Assembly: GCF_021401245.1 (NCBI RefSeq)
Contig: NZ_JACBFY010000012.1
Location: forward strand, 62,001 to 126,000
Source: Pseudacidovorax sp. NFM-22
GTDB lineage: Bacteria; Pseudomonadota; Gammaproteobacteria; Burkholderiales; Burkholderiaceae_C
Length of the DNA: 64,000 nt
Reading direction: 5' to 3'
Shown: one piece after another, positions 54,909 through 63,921 of the stretch
Numbering within the stretch: the stretch's first letter is position 1
Layout of the letters: each line of letters starts with the position of its first letter
The notes under the pieces: generated by a model
The model's database searches: none
What the model was told of the DNA's origin: nothing
Seen by the model: the letters and a program-made list of their open reading frames with translations, nothing else
Translations under genes and position numbers: made by a program

Positions 54909-56463
54909 CGCCGCCATTGCGCAGGTACAGGCGCATGTCCACCGGCTCGTTGTTGCCGGGCGCGGGCGTGAAGTCGAACTGCGCACGCCAGTGGCCGGGC
55001 ACGCCGTTGGGCACGGCCTCGGTGAAGACGTAGGAGAAGCTGCCGCTCGACGCGGTGAGCACCGCCTCGGGCTTGACGCCGAAGGGAATGTCCTTGAGCG
55101 TGCCGCCCACGAACTCGACCATGAACTTGCGCACGCCCTGCGGCCGCGGCTGGCCCGGCTGGCCGCCGCGGCCGATTCGCGTGGCCACGCAGCGCGCCAG
55201 CGGGCCGGGGAAGGGCTCCTCCGCCTGCCAGTACAGGCGGTAGCGCAGGCTGTAGCTGCTGCCCTTGGTGGCGGGCGCAGCCGGTACCCAGAAGGCGACG
55301 ATGTTGTCGTGGATCTCGTCGTCGGTCGGGATCTCGATCAGCTGCACCGAGCCATCGCCCCAGTCGCCCAGCGGCTCCACCCAGAGGCTCGGGCGCTTGT
55401 CGTACATGACGCCGTCCTGGTAGTGGTCGAAGGCGCGGTCGCGCTGCAGCAGGCCGAAGCCCTTGGGCGCGCGGTCGTTGAACTGCGAGGCGCGCGTGAC
55501 GGCCGGGTTGTTGAGCGGGCGCCAGATGCGTTCGCCGCCACCCGTCCACAGCGCCAGCCCGTCGGAGTCGTGCACCTCGGGCCGCCAGTCGATGCCGCGG
55601 GCGCCCAGCGTCTCCGAATACCAGTACATCGAGGTCAGCGGCACCAGGCCCAGCCGGCCCACATCGCGGCGCAGGAAGAGGCGCTGCTCGATGTCCATGA
55701 TCACCGCCGCCTTGCGCTGCATGACGAAGCGGAAGGCGCCGGTGACGCTCGGGCCTTCCAGCAGCGCATAGACGACCACCGTGGTGTCGTCCTTGGGCGG
55801 CTCGAACCAGAAGCGGGTGAAGGTGGGGAACTCCTCCGGCCGGTCAGGCAGGGCCACGTCCAGCGCGATGCCGCGGGCCGACAGGCCGTACTGGTAGAGC
55901 TCGCCGATGGCGCGGAAGTAGGAGGCGCCCAGGAAGGCCACCCAGTCGTTCTTGCGCCAGTCCAGCTTGGCCTGGTCGCCCAGCCGGCTTTCCTGGAAGC
56001 GGAAGCCGGCAAAGCCTGCGCCGTCGGGCAACTGCTTGGCCGGGCTGTCAGCGGGCATGTCGAAGTAGGCGCTGTCGTAGACGATCTCGCGCGAGAAGAC
56101 GTCGCCGCCCGCGTTCTCCAGCACATGCATGTGCACCGGCACCTGGAAGAAGCGGCCCAGGTGGAAGAAGGTGACCGGGAAGGCGCCGGGCCCGTCCTTG
56201 AACAGGGCGTAGTCGGTGTCGAAGCGGATCTTGCCGTGGGCGTCGTAGTCGATGCGCTCCAGCACGTCCTTCGGCAGGCGGTTCTCCTGCGCATAGGGCC
56301 GGCCGGCCAGGGCCTGGGCGTCGGCCACGAGGCCATCCCAGGAGAAGGGCCGCGGCTGGCTAAGCTGCAGGGCCTTGGCGTTCTGTGCGGAGGCGGGCCG
56401 GCCCAGAAGACCCAGGGCGAAGGCGGCGGCGCCGGAAGAGACGAAGGAGCGTCGGTCGAGCAT
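54865..56463 (-). CDS. opgD: Periplasmic glucan biosynthesis protein (OpgD/MdoD-like)
   Basis: 532 residues. Twin-arginine signal MLDRRSFVSSGAAAFALGLL with cleavage near ASA-QNA, as known for OpgD. Family strings: YRAIG-like SYFRAIGELYQYGLSARGIA (about 190), FTRFWFEPP, LTSMYWYSE, RRPLN-like ERIWRPLNNP and a C-terminal beta-sandwich. OpgG/OpgD proteins shape osmoregulated periplasmic glucans. No opgH is adjacent. Start MLDRRSF was preferred over an upstream ATG that would bury the signal. opgG is the alternative name, but the Tat signal favours opgD. Confidence 0.88.
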   Translation of the reverse strand: MLDRRSFVSSGAAAFALGLLGRPASAQNAKALQLSQPRPFSWDGLVADAQALAGRPYAQENRLPKDVLERIDYDAHGKIRFDTDYALFKDGPGAFPVTFFHLGRFFQVPVHMHVLENAGGDVFSREIVYDSAYFDMPADSPAKQLPDGAGFAGFRFQESRLGDQAKLDWRKNDWVAFLGASYFRAIGELYQYGLSARGIALDVALPDRPEEFPTFTRFWFEPPKDDTTVVVYALLEGPSVTGAFRFVMQRKAAVIMDIEQRLFLRRDVGRLGLVPLTSMYWYSETLGARGIDWRPEVHDSDGLALWTGGGERIWRPLNNPAVTRASQFNDRAPKGFGLLQRDRAFDHYQDGVMYDKRPSLWVEPLGDWGDGSVQLIEIPTDDEIHDNIVAFWVPAAPATKGSSYSLRYRLYWQAEEPFPGPLARCVATRIGRGGQPGQPRPQGVRKFMVEFVGGTLKDIPFGVKPEAVLTASSGSFSYVFTEAVPNGVPGHWRAQFDFTPAPGNNEPVDMRLYLRNGGVTLTETWLYQLQPG

Positions 56464-56628
56464 AGGCAGGGGCAGGCGTTGTTCTTGTGAAGGCCGCAAC
56501 CATACCGCGCTCCGGGATTCCCCTCATGTCGGAAATCCGCTTCGATGCATCCGGTTGCGTTTGGCGCCTTGGCGACGGCCCCGGGCCGCAGGCCCTCTTA
56601 AGCTGCGCCACCGAAGGAGACACGCACC

Positions 56629-57399
56629 ATGGACACCTCGAACCTCTTCTCGCTCAAGGGCCGCACGGCCCTCATCACCGGCGGCTCGCGCGGCATCGGC
56701 CGCATGATCGCCGAGGGCTACCTGGCGCAGGGCGCCCGGGTCTACATCTCGGCCCGCAAGGCCGACGCCTGCGACCAGGCGGCCAAGGAGCTGTCGGCGC
56801 TGGGCCATTGCGTCTCGCTGCCGGCGGACGTGTCGACGATGGAAGGCGTGCAGGCGCTGGTCGCCGCCTATGCGAAGCACGAGGATTCGCTCGACATCCT
56901 GGTCAACAACGCGGGCGCGGCCTGGGGCGCGCCGTACGAGGAGTTTCCCGAAAGCGGCTGGGACAAGGTGGTGGACCTCAACATGAAGTCGCCCTTCTTC
57001 CTGACGCAGGCGCTGACGCCCATGCTCAAGAAGGCGGCCACCGACCACCTGGCCAAGGTGATCCACATCGCCTCCATCGACGGCATCTCGGTCAACCCGT
57101 GGGAGACCTACTCCTACGCCGCCAGCAAGGCCGGCCTGATCCACCTGACCAAGCGCATGGCGCTGCGCCTGGCACCGGAGCGCATCGTCGTCAGCGCCAT
57201 CGCCCCCGGCCCCTTCGCCTCCAGCATGAACAAGGAGGCCCGCGACCACGCAGACGAGGTGGCCGACCGCGTGCCGCTGGGCCGCGTGGGCACACCGGAG
57301 GACATGGCCGGCGCCGCCATCTACCTGGCCTCGCGCGCCGGCGACTACGTGGTGGGCTCCACGCTGGTGGTGGACGGCGGCTGCGCCTGGGGGCGCTGA
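56629..57399 (+). CDS. Short-chain dehydrogenase/reductase
   Basis: 256 residues. Cofactor motif TGGSRGIG (about 18-25), ADVS, NNAGAAWG (about 93-100), catalytic Ser in IASIDGIS, Tyr and Lys in SYAASKAG, and the family end GSTLVVDGGCAWG. It resembles 3-oxoacyl reductases of the RhlG type, probably NADPH-dependent from the SARK segment (Arg after beta-2). AAGGAG ribosome site. Divergent from opgD; the 3' end overlaps the convergent EamA gene by 55 bases. Substrate unknown. Confidence 0.92.
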   Translation: MDTSNLFSLKGRTALITGGSRGIGRMIAEGYLAQGARVYISARKADACDQAAKELSALGHCVSLPADVSTMEGVQALVAAYAKHEDSLDILVNNAGAAWGAPYEEFPESGWDKVVDLNMKSPFFLTQALTPMLKKAATDHLAKVIHIASIDGISVNPWETYSYAASKAGLIHLTKRMALRLAPERIVVSAIAPGPFASSMNKEARDHADEVADRVPLGRVGTPEDMAGAAIYLASRAGDYVVGSTLVVDGGCAWGR

Positions 57400-58319
57400 G
57401 GCCGCGCGCGGCGCGGCAACCCGGCCCACGCCGCGGCACCGGCGATGAGCAGGCCGCCGAGCCAGCCCGCCGCATCCAGCCGCTCGCCCAGCAGGGCGAC
57501 GGCGATCAGCGCGCCGAACAGCGGCTCGCTGCCCATCAGCAGCGCCGCCCGGCTGGGCGGCATGCGCTGCACCGCGTGGTTCTGTGCGAAGAAGGCGAAC
57601 ACGGTGCAACCCAGCACCAGGAAGACCATCGCGGCCCAGAATGCCACGGACGCGGGCGGCGGCACCCAGCCGCCTGAACCCGGCCGCAGCGCCAGCACCG
57701 AGGCTCCCAGCGCCACCACCCCACACTGCACGGCCGTGAGCGACAGCGCCGGCAGCGCATGGCGCGGGGCCAGGCGCCGCGTCAGGCACACCATGCAGGC
57801 ACGCAGCAGCGCGGCCGCCAGCATCAATGCCGCGCCCGTGGCATGGCCCGCTGGCGCCGCCCCGTCCAGCGCCAGCAGCGCGGTGCCCGCCACGCACAGG
57901 CCGGTGGCCGCAAAAAGCCGCAAGGCCGGCCGGTGGCCGGAGAGCGCCCAGTCCACCCAGGGCGTGAAAGCCACACACAGGCTGATCAGGAAGGCCGCCT
58001 GCCCGGCCGGCGTGCGCCGCAGGCCCTCCGTCTCGCAGACGAAGATGGCCAGCAGCAGCAGCCCCAGCACCCCGCCCACCGCCAGCCCGGCCGCCCCGCC
58101 CGGGCGCAGCAGCGGCCGCAGCGCGGGCGCCAGTACCGCGAAGGTGAGCGCGAAGCGCAGCGCCAGGAAGGCGGCCACAGGCATCTGGCCCAGCACCGGC
58201 TTGGTGACGGCATAGCTCGCGCCCCACACGGCGGCCACGGCGAGCAGCAGCAGTTCGGGCGCGGCCAGGGCACCGGTGACCCGGTGGGCGCGCAGGCGAG
58301 AAGAGAAGGTGATCGGCAT
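57345..58319 (-). CDS. EamA/DMT-family transporter
   Basis: 324 residues with ten predicted helices in two EamA repeats (about 12-130 and 145-285). AVWGASYAVTKPVLG is the usual first-repeat motif, and RAALLMGSEPLFGALIAVALLGE (core SEPLFGAL) the second-repeat motif. These inner-membrane proteins export amino acids or metabolites. The Pro/Arg-rich tail is cytoplasmic. MPITFSS start. Divergent from a LysR gene across 66 bases, so that regulator may control it. Confidence 0.9.
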   Translation of the reverse strand: MPITFSSRLRAHRVTGALAAPELLLLAVAAVWGASYAVTKPVLGQMPVAAFLALRFALTFAVLAPALRPLLRPGGAAGLAVGGVLGLLLLAIFVCETEGLRRTPAGQAAFLISLCVAFTPWVDWALSGHRPALRLFAATGLCVAGTALLALDGAAPAGHATGAALMLAAALLRACMVCLTRRLAPRHALPALSLTAVQCGVVALGASVLALRPGSGGWVPPPASVAFWAAMVFLVLGCTVFAFFAQNHAVQRMPPSRAALLMGSEPLFGALIAVALLGERLDAAGWLGGLLIAGAAAWAGLPRRARPQRPQAQPPSTTSVEPTT

Positions 58320-58385
58320 GGCGGCGATTCTTCGGCGCCATCTTTCCCACGACCAGCCGCTGCGCCGGAACAAAATCCCTTCCCC

Positions 58386-59309
58386 ATGGGAATCAATGCG
58401 CCGCTGCACCTGCTGTCCGAGATGGTGGCTTTCGCCCAGGTGGCCGAGCGCGGCAGCTTCTCGGCCGCCGCCCGCGCGCTGGGCATGACACCCTCGGCCG
58501 TGAGCCGCCAGGTGGCGCGGCTGGAGGAGGCCCTGGGCGTGCGCCTGCTGGCCCGCACCACCCGCCAGCAGCGGCTGACCGAGGCCGGGCGCGAGGCCTT
58601 CGCCCATTGCGCCGAGCTGGTGACCGCGGCCCAGGCCACGCTGCAGGTGGGCCAGCGCTTCGCGGCGGCGCCGGCCGGCGTGGTGCGCCTGAGCGCGCCC
58701 AAGGCCCTGGCCCATCAGGTGCTGCATCCGCTGGTGCTGGAGTTGCTCGCCGCGCAGCCCGGCCTGGAGGTTCACCTGGTCGCCGACGACCGGGACATCG
58801 ACCCGGTGCGCGAGGACGTGGACCTGGTCGTGCGCATCACCCGCCAGCCGCCCGAAGGCCTGGCCGGCCGGCCGCTGATGCCGGTGCGCCACCTGCTGTG
58901 CGCCGCGCCCGCCTACCTGGCAGCGGCCGGCATGCCAGCGCATCCGCAGGACCTGCCCGGCCACAGCTGCCTGTGGCTCGGCGAGCATCCGCGCGACCAC
59001 CACTGGCGCTTTCGCCGCGGCGACGAGCAGGCGGAAGTGGCGGTGCACGGCCGCTATGCCGTCAACCACAGCGGCGCGCGGCTGGACGCGGCGCGCCGCG
59101 GCCTGGGCATCGCCTGCCTGCCCGATTTCAGCGCCCGCGCCGCCCTGGCCGCCGGCGAACTGCAGCAGGTGCTGGCCGACTGGGAGTTCCTGGGCCCCTA
59201 CACCGGCCAGGCCTGGCTGCTGTATCCGCCGGACCGCCACCTGCCGCCCAAATGCCGCACCGTGATCGACCATCTCGCGGCCCGCCTCTCGCCCACGCCC
59301 GATCCGTGA
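58386..59309 (+). CDS. LysR-family regulator (divergent from EamA gene)
   Basis: 307 residues. Helix-turn-helix FSAAARALGMTPSAVSRQVA (about 24-43), then RLEEALGVRLLARTTRQQRLT, effector domain from about 95 with PAYLAAAG and LGIACLPDF. CrgA/DmlR-like branch by overall pattern. Divergent from the transporter gene, a typical regulator-target pair. Followed 7 bases later by a second LysR gene. The start MGINAPLHLL fits the family; the long upstream frame is antisense to the transporter gene. Confidence 0.9.
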   Translation: MGINAPLHLLSEMVAFAQVAERGSFSAAARALGMTPSAVSRQVARLEEALGVRLLARTTRQQRLTEAGREAFAHCAELVTAAQATLQVGQRFAAAPAGVVRLSAPKALAHQVLHPLVLELLAAQPGLEVHLVADDRDIDPVREDVDLVVRITRQPPEGLAGRPLMPVRHLLCAAPAYLAAAGMPAHPQDLPGHSCLWLGEHPRDHHWRFRRGDEQAEVAVHGRYAVNHSGARLDAARRGLGIACLPDFSARAALAAGELQQVLADWEFLGPYTGQAWLLYPPDRHLPPKCRTVIDHLAARLSPTPDP

Positions 59310-59316
59310 CCACGCC

Positions 59317-60210
59317 ATGACCGCCGTCCGCATTCCGCCCATCCAGTCCCTCCTGGCCTTCGAGGCCGTCGCGCGCCTGCGCAGCGTGACGCAGGCGGCG
59401 GCCGAGCTGTCGGTCACGCCCAGCGCGGTGAGCCACCGCATCCGGCAGCTGGAGACGCAGCTGGGGCTCAAGCTCTTCGCGGCGCGCGGCGAGTTCCTGC
59501 CCTCGGCCGAGGGCGCGGCCTACCTGCTGCGGGTGCGCGAAGCCATGGCCGCGCTGCAGGACGCACCGCGCCCGGCCCGGGCAGCGCCCGCCTCAACGCG
59601 GCTGCGCGTGGCCGTCACGCCCACCTTCTCGCGCCAGTTGCTGCTGCCGCGGCTGGCGCTGTTCCGCCATGCCTACCCGGACATCGAGCTGATGCTGCAG
59701 GTGGCCATCCCCATCCACAACGTGACGGCCGAGGAGGCCGACATCGAGCTGCGCTTCGGCGTCGGCCCCTTCCCCGACCGGGAGTCGATGCACCTGCTCT
59801 CCGACGAGGTCTGCCCCGTGTGCAGCCCCGAATACCTGGGCGAGGCGGGCCCTTTCGAGGGCGACTTCGACACCGAGGCCGAGATCGGCCGCGCCCACCT
59901 GATCCGCTCCCCGCTGGAGCCCTGGCGCACCTGGTTCCGCGCCTGCGGCATCGGCCTGCCCGAGCCGGCCTCGGGCAACCAGTTCAACGACCTGGGCCTG
60001 GTGCTGGACGCCGCCGTCGCCGGCTTCGGCGTGGCGCTGATGCGCCTGCGGCTCGGCCAGGGCTGGCTGGACAGCGGCCGGCTGGTGCGCCTGTCGCGAC
60101 GCAGCGTGCGCTCGCCGCACGACTACTTCCTGTGCTGGAAGCCGGGCACGCTGGAACGCTGGGAGTGCGCCGCCTTCGTGGACTGGATCCGGCAGGCGAT
60201 GCGGGACTGA
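59317..60210 (+). CDS. LysR-family regulator (GcvA-like)
   Basis: 297 residues. RIPPIQSLLAFEAVARLRSV and TQAAAELSVTPSAVSHRIRQ form the GcvA-type DNA-binding domain (1-62); the effector domain starts about 93 (RLRVAVTPTFSRQLLLPRL) and includes DIELRFGVG. Lies 7 bases after the preceding LysR gene and upstream of the lactate genes on the same strand. It might control either neighbour; nothing in the sequence decides. Confidence 0.9.
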   Translation: MTAVRIPPIQSLLAFEAVARLRSVTQAAAELSVTPSAVSHRIRQLETQLGLKLFAARGEFLPSAEGAAYLLRVREAMAALQDAPRPARAAPASTRLRVAVTPTFSRQLLLPRLALFRHAYPDIELMLQVAIPIHNVTAEEADIELRFGVGPFPDRESMHLLSDEVCPVCSPEYLGEAGPFEGDFDTEAEIGRAHLIRSPLEPWRTWFRACGIGLPEPASGNQFNDLGLVLDAAVAGFGVALMRLRLGQGWLDSGRLVRLSRRSVRSPHDYFLCWKPGTLERWECAAFVDWIRQAMRD

Positions 60211-60311
60211 GGGCGCGCTGCGCGCCGGCCGTCCGCGGGCACCTTCGCCGAGACCCGCCGCACCCCCGTCCGGCCGGAGCAGCTTCGCCGGCGCCTGCCG
60301 CCCCCCCCAGA

Positions 60312-60336
60312 CCGTTCGGGCTGAGCCTGTCGAAGC
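60312..60336 (+). repeat. Dispersed repeat family A, single copy
   Basis: CCGTTCGGGCTGAGCCTGTC then GAAG, same unit as at 38205 and 37682. Followed at 60350-60369 by a GGCC-rich run (GGCCGGCCGGCCGGCCG). Confidence 0.85.
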
Positions 60337-60369
60337 CCCGCCCACGCTCCGCCGGCCGGCCGGCCGGCC

Positions 60370-60384
60370 GTGAAAAAGATTCAC
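60370..60384. promoter_or_regulatory. Candidate operator upstream of the lactate operon
   Basis: GTGAAAAAGATTCAC, arms GTGAA and TTCAC around AAAGA, stands out in a GC-rich gap, about 125 bases before the permease start. Could be a regulator site for the lactate genes; ligand unknown. Confidence 0.3.
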
Positions 60385-60509
60385 GCCCGCCGCGCATCCT
60401 TTTCAGCCCCCCGGCCGCCGCCCGCTCCTAAAGTCGCGTCCCGTTGCGTGGCAGCCGCACGACAGGCAGCATGCCCGCACCGTCCACAACAACACGCAGG
60501 AGACACGCC

Positions 60510-62171
60510 ATGCCCTGGCAGCAGATCTACGACCCGTTCGGCAACATGTTCATCTCCACCGCCCTCGCGGCGATCCCGGTGGTAGTGATGCTGGCCGCAC
60601 TCGGCTTCTTCCACATCAAGGCGCACATCGCCGCCGGCATGGGGCTCGTCGCGGCGCTGCTGGTGGCCGTCTTCGCCTACGGCATGCCCGCCGACCTGGC
60701 CGGGCGCGCGGCGCTCTTCGGCGCCTTCACCGGCCTGCTACCCATCGGCTGGATCGTGCTGAACATCATCTTCCTGCACCAGCTGACCGAGCAGAACGGC
60801 AGCTTCGCGGTGCTGCAGGATTCGCTGTCGGGCATCACCGAGGACCGGCGCATCCAGCTGCTGCTGATCGCCTTCTGCTTCGGCGCCTTCTTCGAGGGTG
60901 CGGCCGGCTTCGGCACGCCGGTGGCGGTGACGGCGGCGATCCTGATCGGGCTGGGCTTCTCGCCGCTGGCGGCCTCGGGACTCTCGCTGATCGCCAACAC
61001 GGCGCCGGTGGCCTTCGGCGCGCTGGGCACGCCGGTGATCACGCTGGCCAAGGTGCACGGCTACGACCTGATGGAGGTGACGGCCATGATCGGCCGGCAG
61101 CTGCCCTTCTTCTCGCTGATGGTGCCCTTCTGGCTGATCTGGGCCTTCGCCGGCCGCAAGGCCATGATGGAGATCTGGCCCGCCATCCTGGTCACGGGCG
61201 TGAGCTTCGCGGTGCCGCAGTTCCTGGTCTCCAACTTCATCGGGCCGGAGCTGGTGGACATCATCGCGGCCGTCGTCTCGATGCTGAGCCTGGTGGCCTT
61301 CCTGCGCGTGTGGCAGCCCAAGCGCATCTGGACCTCGCCCTCGATGCGCGGCAACGATCCCAGCGCCGCCGAGGCCAAGCCGCCGCAGCCGGTGCGCCAG
61401 CACAGCCGCGCCGCGCTGGTGCGGGCCTGGATGCCGTGGCTGATCCTCTCGGTGTTCGTCTTCGTCTGGGGCCTGCCGGCGGTCAAGACCTGGCTCAACG
61501 GCCTGTTCGCGCCCAGCTTCCCGATGCCGGGCCTGCACAACATGATCGACAAGATGCCGCCGGTGGTGACGACGCCCCACAAGGAGGCGGCCGTCTACGT
61601 GCTGAACCTGCTGTCGGCCACCGGCAGCGGCATCCTGCTGGCGGCGGTGCTCAGCGCCGTGCTGATGAAGTACAGCCCGGTGGCCATCGTGGGCACCTTC
61701 TTCCGCACGCTGTGGATGGTGCGCTACTCGCTGCTGACCATCGTGCTGATGCTGGCACTGGGCACGCTGACGCGCTTCTCGGGCACCGACACCACGCTGG
61801 GCCTGGCCTTCGCCAACACCGGCGTGCTGTATCCCTTCTTCGGCACGCTGATGGGCTGGATCGGCGTGGCGCTCACGGGCTCGGACACGGCGTCGAACGT
61901 GCTCTTCGGCGGCATGCAGAAGGTGGCGGCCGAGCAGCTGGGCCTGTCGGCCAACCTGATGGGCGCGGCCAACAGCTCGGGCGGCGTGATGGGCAAGATG
62001 ATCGACGCGCAGTCCATCGTCGTGGCCTCCACCGCCACCCGCTGGTTCAATCACGAAGGCGATATCCTGCGCTACGTTTTCTTCCACTCGATCGCGCTCG
62101 CGGCGCTGGTGGGCCTGTATGTGACGCTGCAGGCGTACGTCTGGCCCTTCACCCTGACCGTGGTCCACTGA
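60510..62171 (+). CDS. lctP: L-lactate permease
   Basis: 553 residues with about 13 helices. Family strings: FCFGAFFEGAAGFGTPVAVT, LIANTAPVAFGALGTPV, TGSDTASNVLFGGMQ and GANLMGAANSSGG-like NLMGAANSSGGVMGKMI. LctP/LldP carriers import L-lactate (also glycolate) with protons across the inner membrane. CAGGAGACACGCC before the ATG. Followed after 55 bases by lldD, forming a lactate uptake and oxidation operon. No lldR-type GntR gene is next to it; a LysR gene precedes it. Confidence 0.94.
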   Translation: MPWQQIYDPFGNMFISTALAAIPVVVMLAALGFFHIKAHIAAGMGLVAALLVAVFAYGMPADLAGRAALFGAFTGLLPIGWIVLNIIFLHQLTEQNGSFAVLQDSLSGITEDRRIQLLLIAFCFGAFFEGAAGFGTPVAVTAAILIGLGFSPLAASGLSLIANTAPVAFGALGTPVITLAKVHGYDLMEVTAMIGRQLPFFSLMVPFWLIWAFAGRKAMMEIWPAILVTGVSFAVPQFLVSNFIGPELVDIIAAVVSMLSLVAFLRVWQPKRIWTSPSMRGNDPSAAEAKPPQPVRQHSRAALVRAWMPWLILSVFVFVWGLPAVKTWLNGLFAPSFPMPGLHNMIDKMPPVVTTPHKEAAVYVLNLLSATGSGILLAAVLSAVLMKYSPVAIVGTFFRTLWMVRYSLLTIVLMLALGTLTRFSGTDTTLGLAFANTGVLYPFFGTLMGWIGVALTGSDTASNVLFGGMQKVAAEQLGLSANLMGAANSSGGVMGKMIDAQSIVVASTATRWFNHEGDILRYVFFHSIALAALVGLYVTLQAYVWPFTLTVVH

Positions 62172-62226
62172 CCAAGCCCGGCCCGGCGCGCCCGTCGTGC
62201 GCCGGGCCCGCCCTTCCGGAACTTCC

Positions 62227-63378
62227 ATGACCGTCATCACCAACATCGAAGACCTGCGCGTGCTGGCGCAGAAGCGCGTGCCGCGCATGTTCTACGACTA
62301 CGCCGACTCCGGCGCCTGGACCGAAGGCACCTACCGCGCCAACGAAGAGGACTTCCACAAGATCAAGCTGCGCCAGCGCGTGGCGGTCAACCTGGAGAAC
62401 CGCAGCACCGCCACCACCATGGTGGGCGTGCCCGCGAAAATGCCCGTGGCCATCGCCCCGGTGGGCCTGACGGGCATGCAGCATGCCGACGGCGAGATTC
62501 ATGCGGCGCGGGCGGCCGAAAAGTTCGGCATTCCGTTCACGCTCTCGACCATGAGCATCTGCTCCATCGAGGACATCGCGCAGAACACGACGGCGCCCTT
62601 CTGGTTCCAGCTGTACATGATGCGCGACCGCGACGCCATGGCCCGCATGATCGACCGCTGCAAGGCGGCCAAGTGCAGCGCCCTGGTGCTGACGCTGGAC
62701 CTGCAGGTGATCGGCCAGCGCCACAAGGACCTCAAGAACGGCCTGACGGCGCCGCCGCGGCCGACGCTCAAGAACATCCTCAACCTGGCGACCAAGCCGC
62801 GCTGGGTGCTGGGCATGGCGCAGACCAAGCGCCACACCTTCCGCAACCTGGTGGGCCATGTGAAGGGCGTGAGCGACATGAGCTCGCTGGCCGCCTGGAC
62901 CAACGAGCAGTTCGATCCGCGCCTGTCGTGGGCCGACATCGAATGGGTCAAGCAGCAGTGGGGCGGCAAGCTGATCCTGAAGGGGATCATGGTCGAGGAA
63001 GACGCCCGCATGGCCGCCGATGCCGGTGCCGACGCCATCGTGGTGAGCAACCACGGCGGCCGCCAGCTCGACGGCGCGCCCAGCAGCATCTCGGCCCTCC
63101 CGGCCATCGTGGACGCGGTGGGCCACCGGCTGGAGGTGTGGATGGACGGCGGCATCCGCAGCGGCCAGGACGTGCTCAAGGCCTGGGCCCTGGGCGCGCG
63201 CGGCACGATGATCGGCCGCTCGATGGTCTACGGCCTGGGCGCGATGGGCGAGGCCGGCGTGACGCGGGCGCTGCAGATCATCCACAAGGAGCTGGACACG
63301 ACGATGGCCTTCTGCGGGCACACGCAGTTGTGCAACGTGGACCGGAGCATTCTGTTGCCGGGGACGTATCCGACCTGA
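62227..63378 (+). CDS. lldD: L-lactate dehydrogenase, FMN-dependent (quinone)
   Basis: 383 residues. FYDYADSGAWTEGTYRANE, IAPVGLTGMQHADGE and the active-site segment VVSNHGGRQLDGAPSS (His about 276, followed by Arg) mark the FMN-dependent alpha-hydroxyacid oxidase family; MDGGIRSGQDVLKAWALGA binds the phosphate. It oxidises L-lactate to pyruvate, giving electrons to quinone at the membrane. Start ATG at 62227. Co-transcribed with lctP. The family also includes glycolate and mandelate enzymes, but the permease context favours lactate. Confidence 0.93.
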   Translation: MTVITNIEDLRVLAQKRVPRMFYDYADSGAWTEGTYRANEEDFHKIKLRQRVAVNLENRSTATTMVGVPAKMPVAIAPVGLTGMQHADGEIHAARAAEKFGIPFTLSTMSICSIEDIAQNTTAPFWFQLYMMRDRDAMARMIDRCKAAKCSALVLTLDLQVIGQRHKDLKNGLTAPPRPTLKNILNLATKPRWVLGMAQTKRHTFRNLVGHVKGVSDMSSLAAWTNEQFDPRLSWADIEWVKQQWGGKLILKGIMVEEDARMAADAGADAIVVSNHGGRQLDGAPSSISALPAIVDAVGHRLEVWMDGGIRSGQDVLKAWALGARGTMIGRSMVYGLGAMGEAGVTRALQIIHKELDTTMAFCGHTQLCNVDRSILLPGTYPT

Positions 63379-63519
63379 TGTATTTGATGTCTTGGTGTCT
63401 TTGAGGCGTAGCGGCCTGCAAGGTCTGTTGCCTTTCGGCCTTGAGCCTTGAGCGCTCGGTGGCCCGGTACGCCGAATTGCACAGGTGCCGTGCGGGCGCC
63501 CCTTCGTTGACGATGGTCC

Positions 63520-63550
63520 GGCCCTGGCGCCGGTGAGGGCGTGGCGGCGC
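63520..63550 (+). repeat. Left arm of 31-base inverted repeat
   Basis: GGCCCTGGCGCCGGTGAGGG plus GCGTGGCGGCGC; its reverse complement occurs at 63736-63766 with one mismatch. Confidence 0.85.
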
Positions 63551-63735
63551 TTCAGTGGAGCGGTCGGCGCTGCGCGCCGACTCCCCTGCGGTGCTCGGGC
63601 AGACGGGCCGCGGCATAACTCGCTACGCGCTTCGCGCTGCGCTCAAACAAACGCCGCGAGTCAGTTCACGAAGCGGGCCTGTCCTTCGGCAGGCCCGCAG
63701 CCCGTCCGCCCTGCGCTCCTCGGCGCCCCACAGGC

Positions 63736-63766
63736 GCGCCGCCACGCCCTCACCGGCACCAGGGCC
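63736..63766 (-). repeat. Right arm of 31-base inverted repeat
   Basis: GCGCCGCCACGCCCTCACCG plus GCACCAGGGCC. The 185-base interior, with CGCTACGCGCTTCGCGCTGC and the GGGCCTG hairpin, looks like part of a larger dispersed element. Confidence 0.85.
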
Positions 63767-63806
63767 TGAGGCGGGATTGATCGGCCGGCATGCGTGCTGC
63801 GCGTAG

Positions 63807-63921
63807 CCCCTCTCCCCTCGCGGGAGAGGGGTTGGGGAGAGGGGGCGGTCACACCACCACCGCGCTTCTTGCGGGCCACCGGCCCCCTCTCCCCCGCCCT
63901 CTCCCGCGAGGGGAGAGGGAG
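63807..63921. repeat. Paired palindromic dispersed repeat, family B copy 6
   Basis: Left unit CCCCTCTCCCCTCGCGGGAG with GTTGGGGAGAGGGGGCG, inverted right unit ending GCGAGGGGAGAGGGAGC, spacer about 36 bases. The best-preserved pair in the window. Confidence 0.93.
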
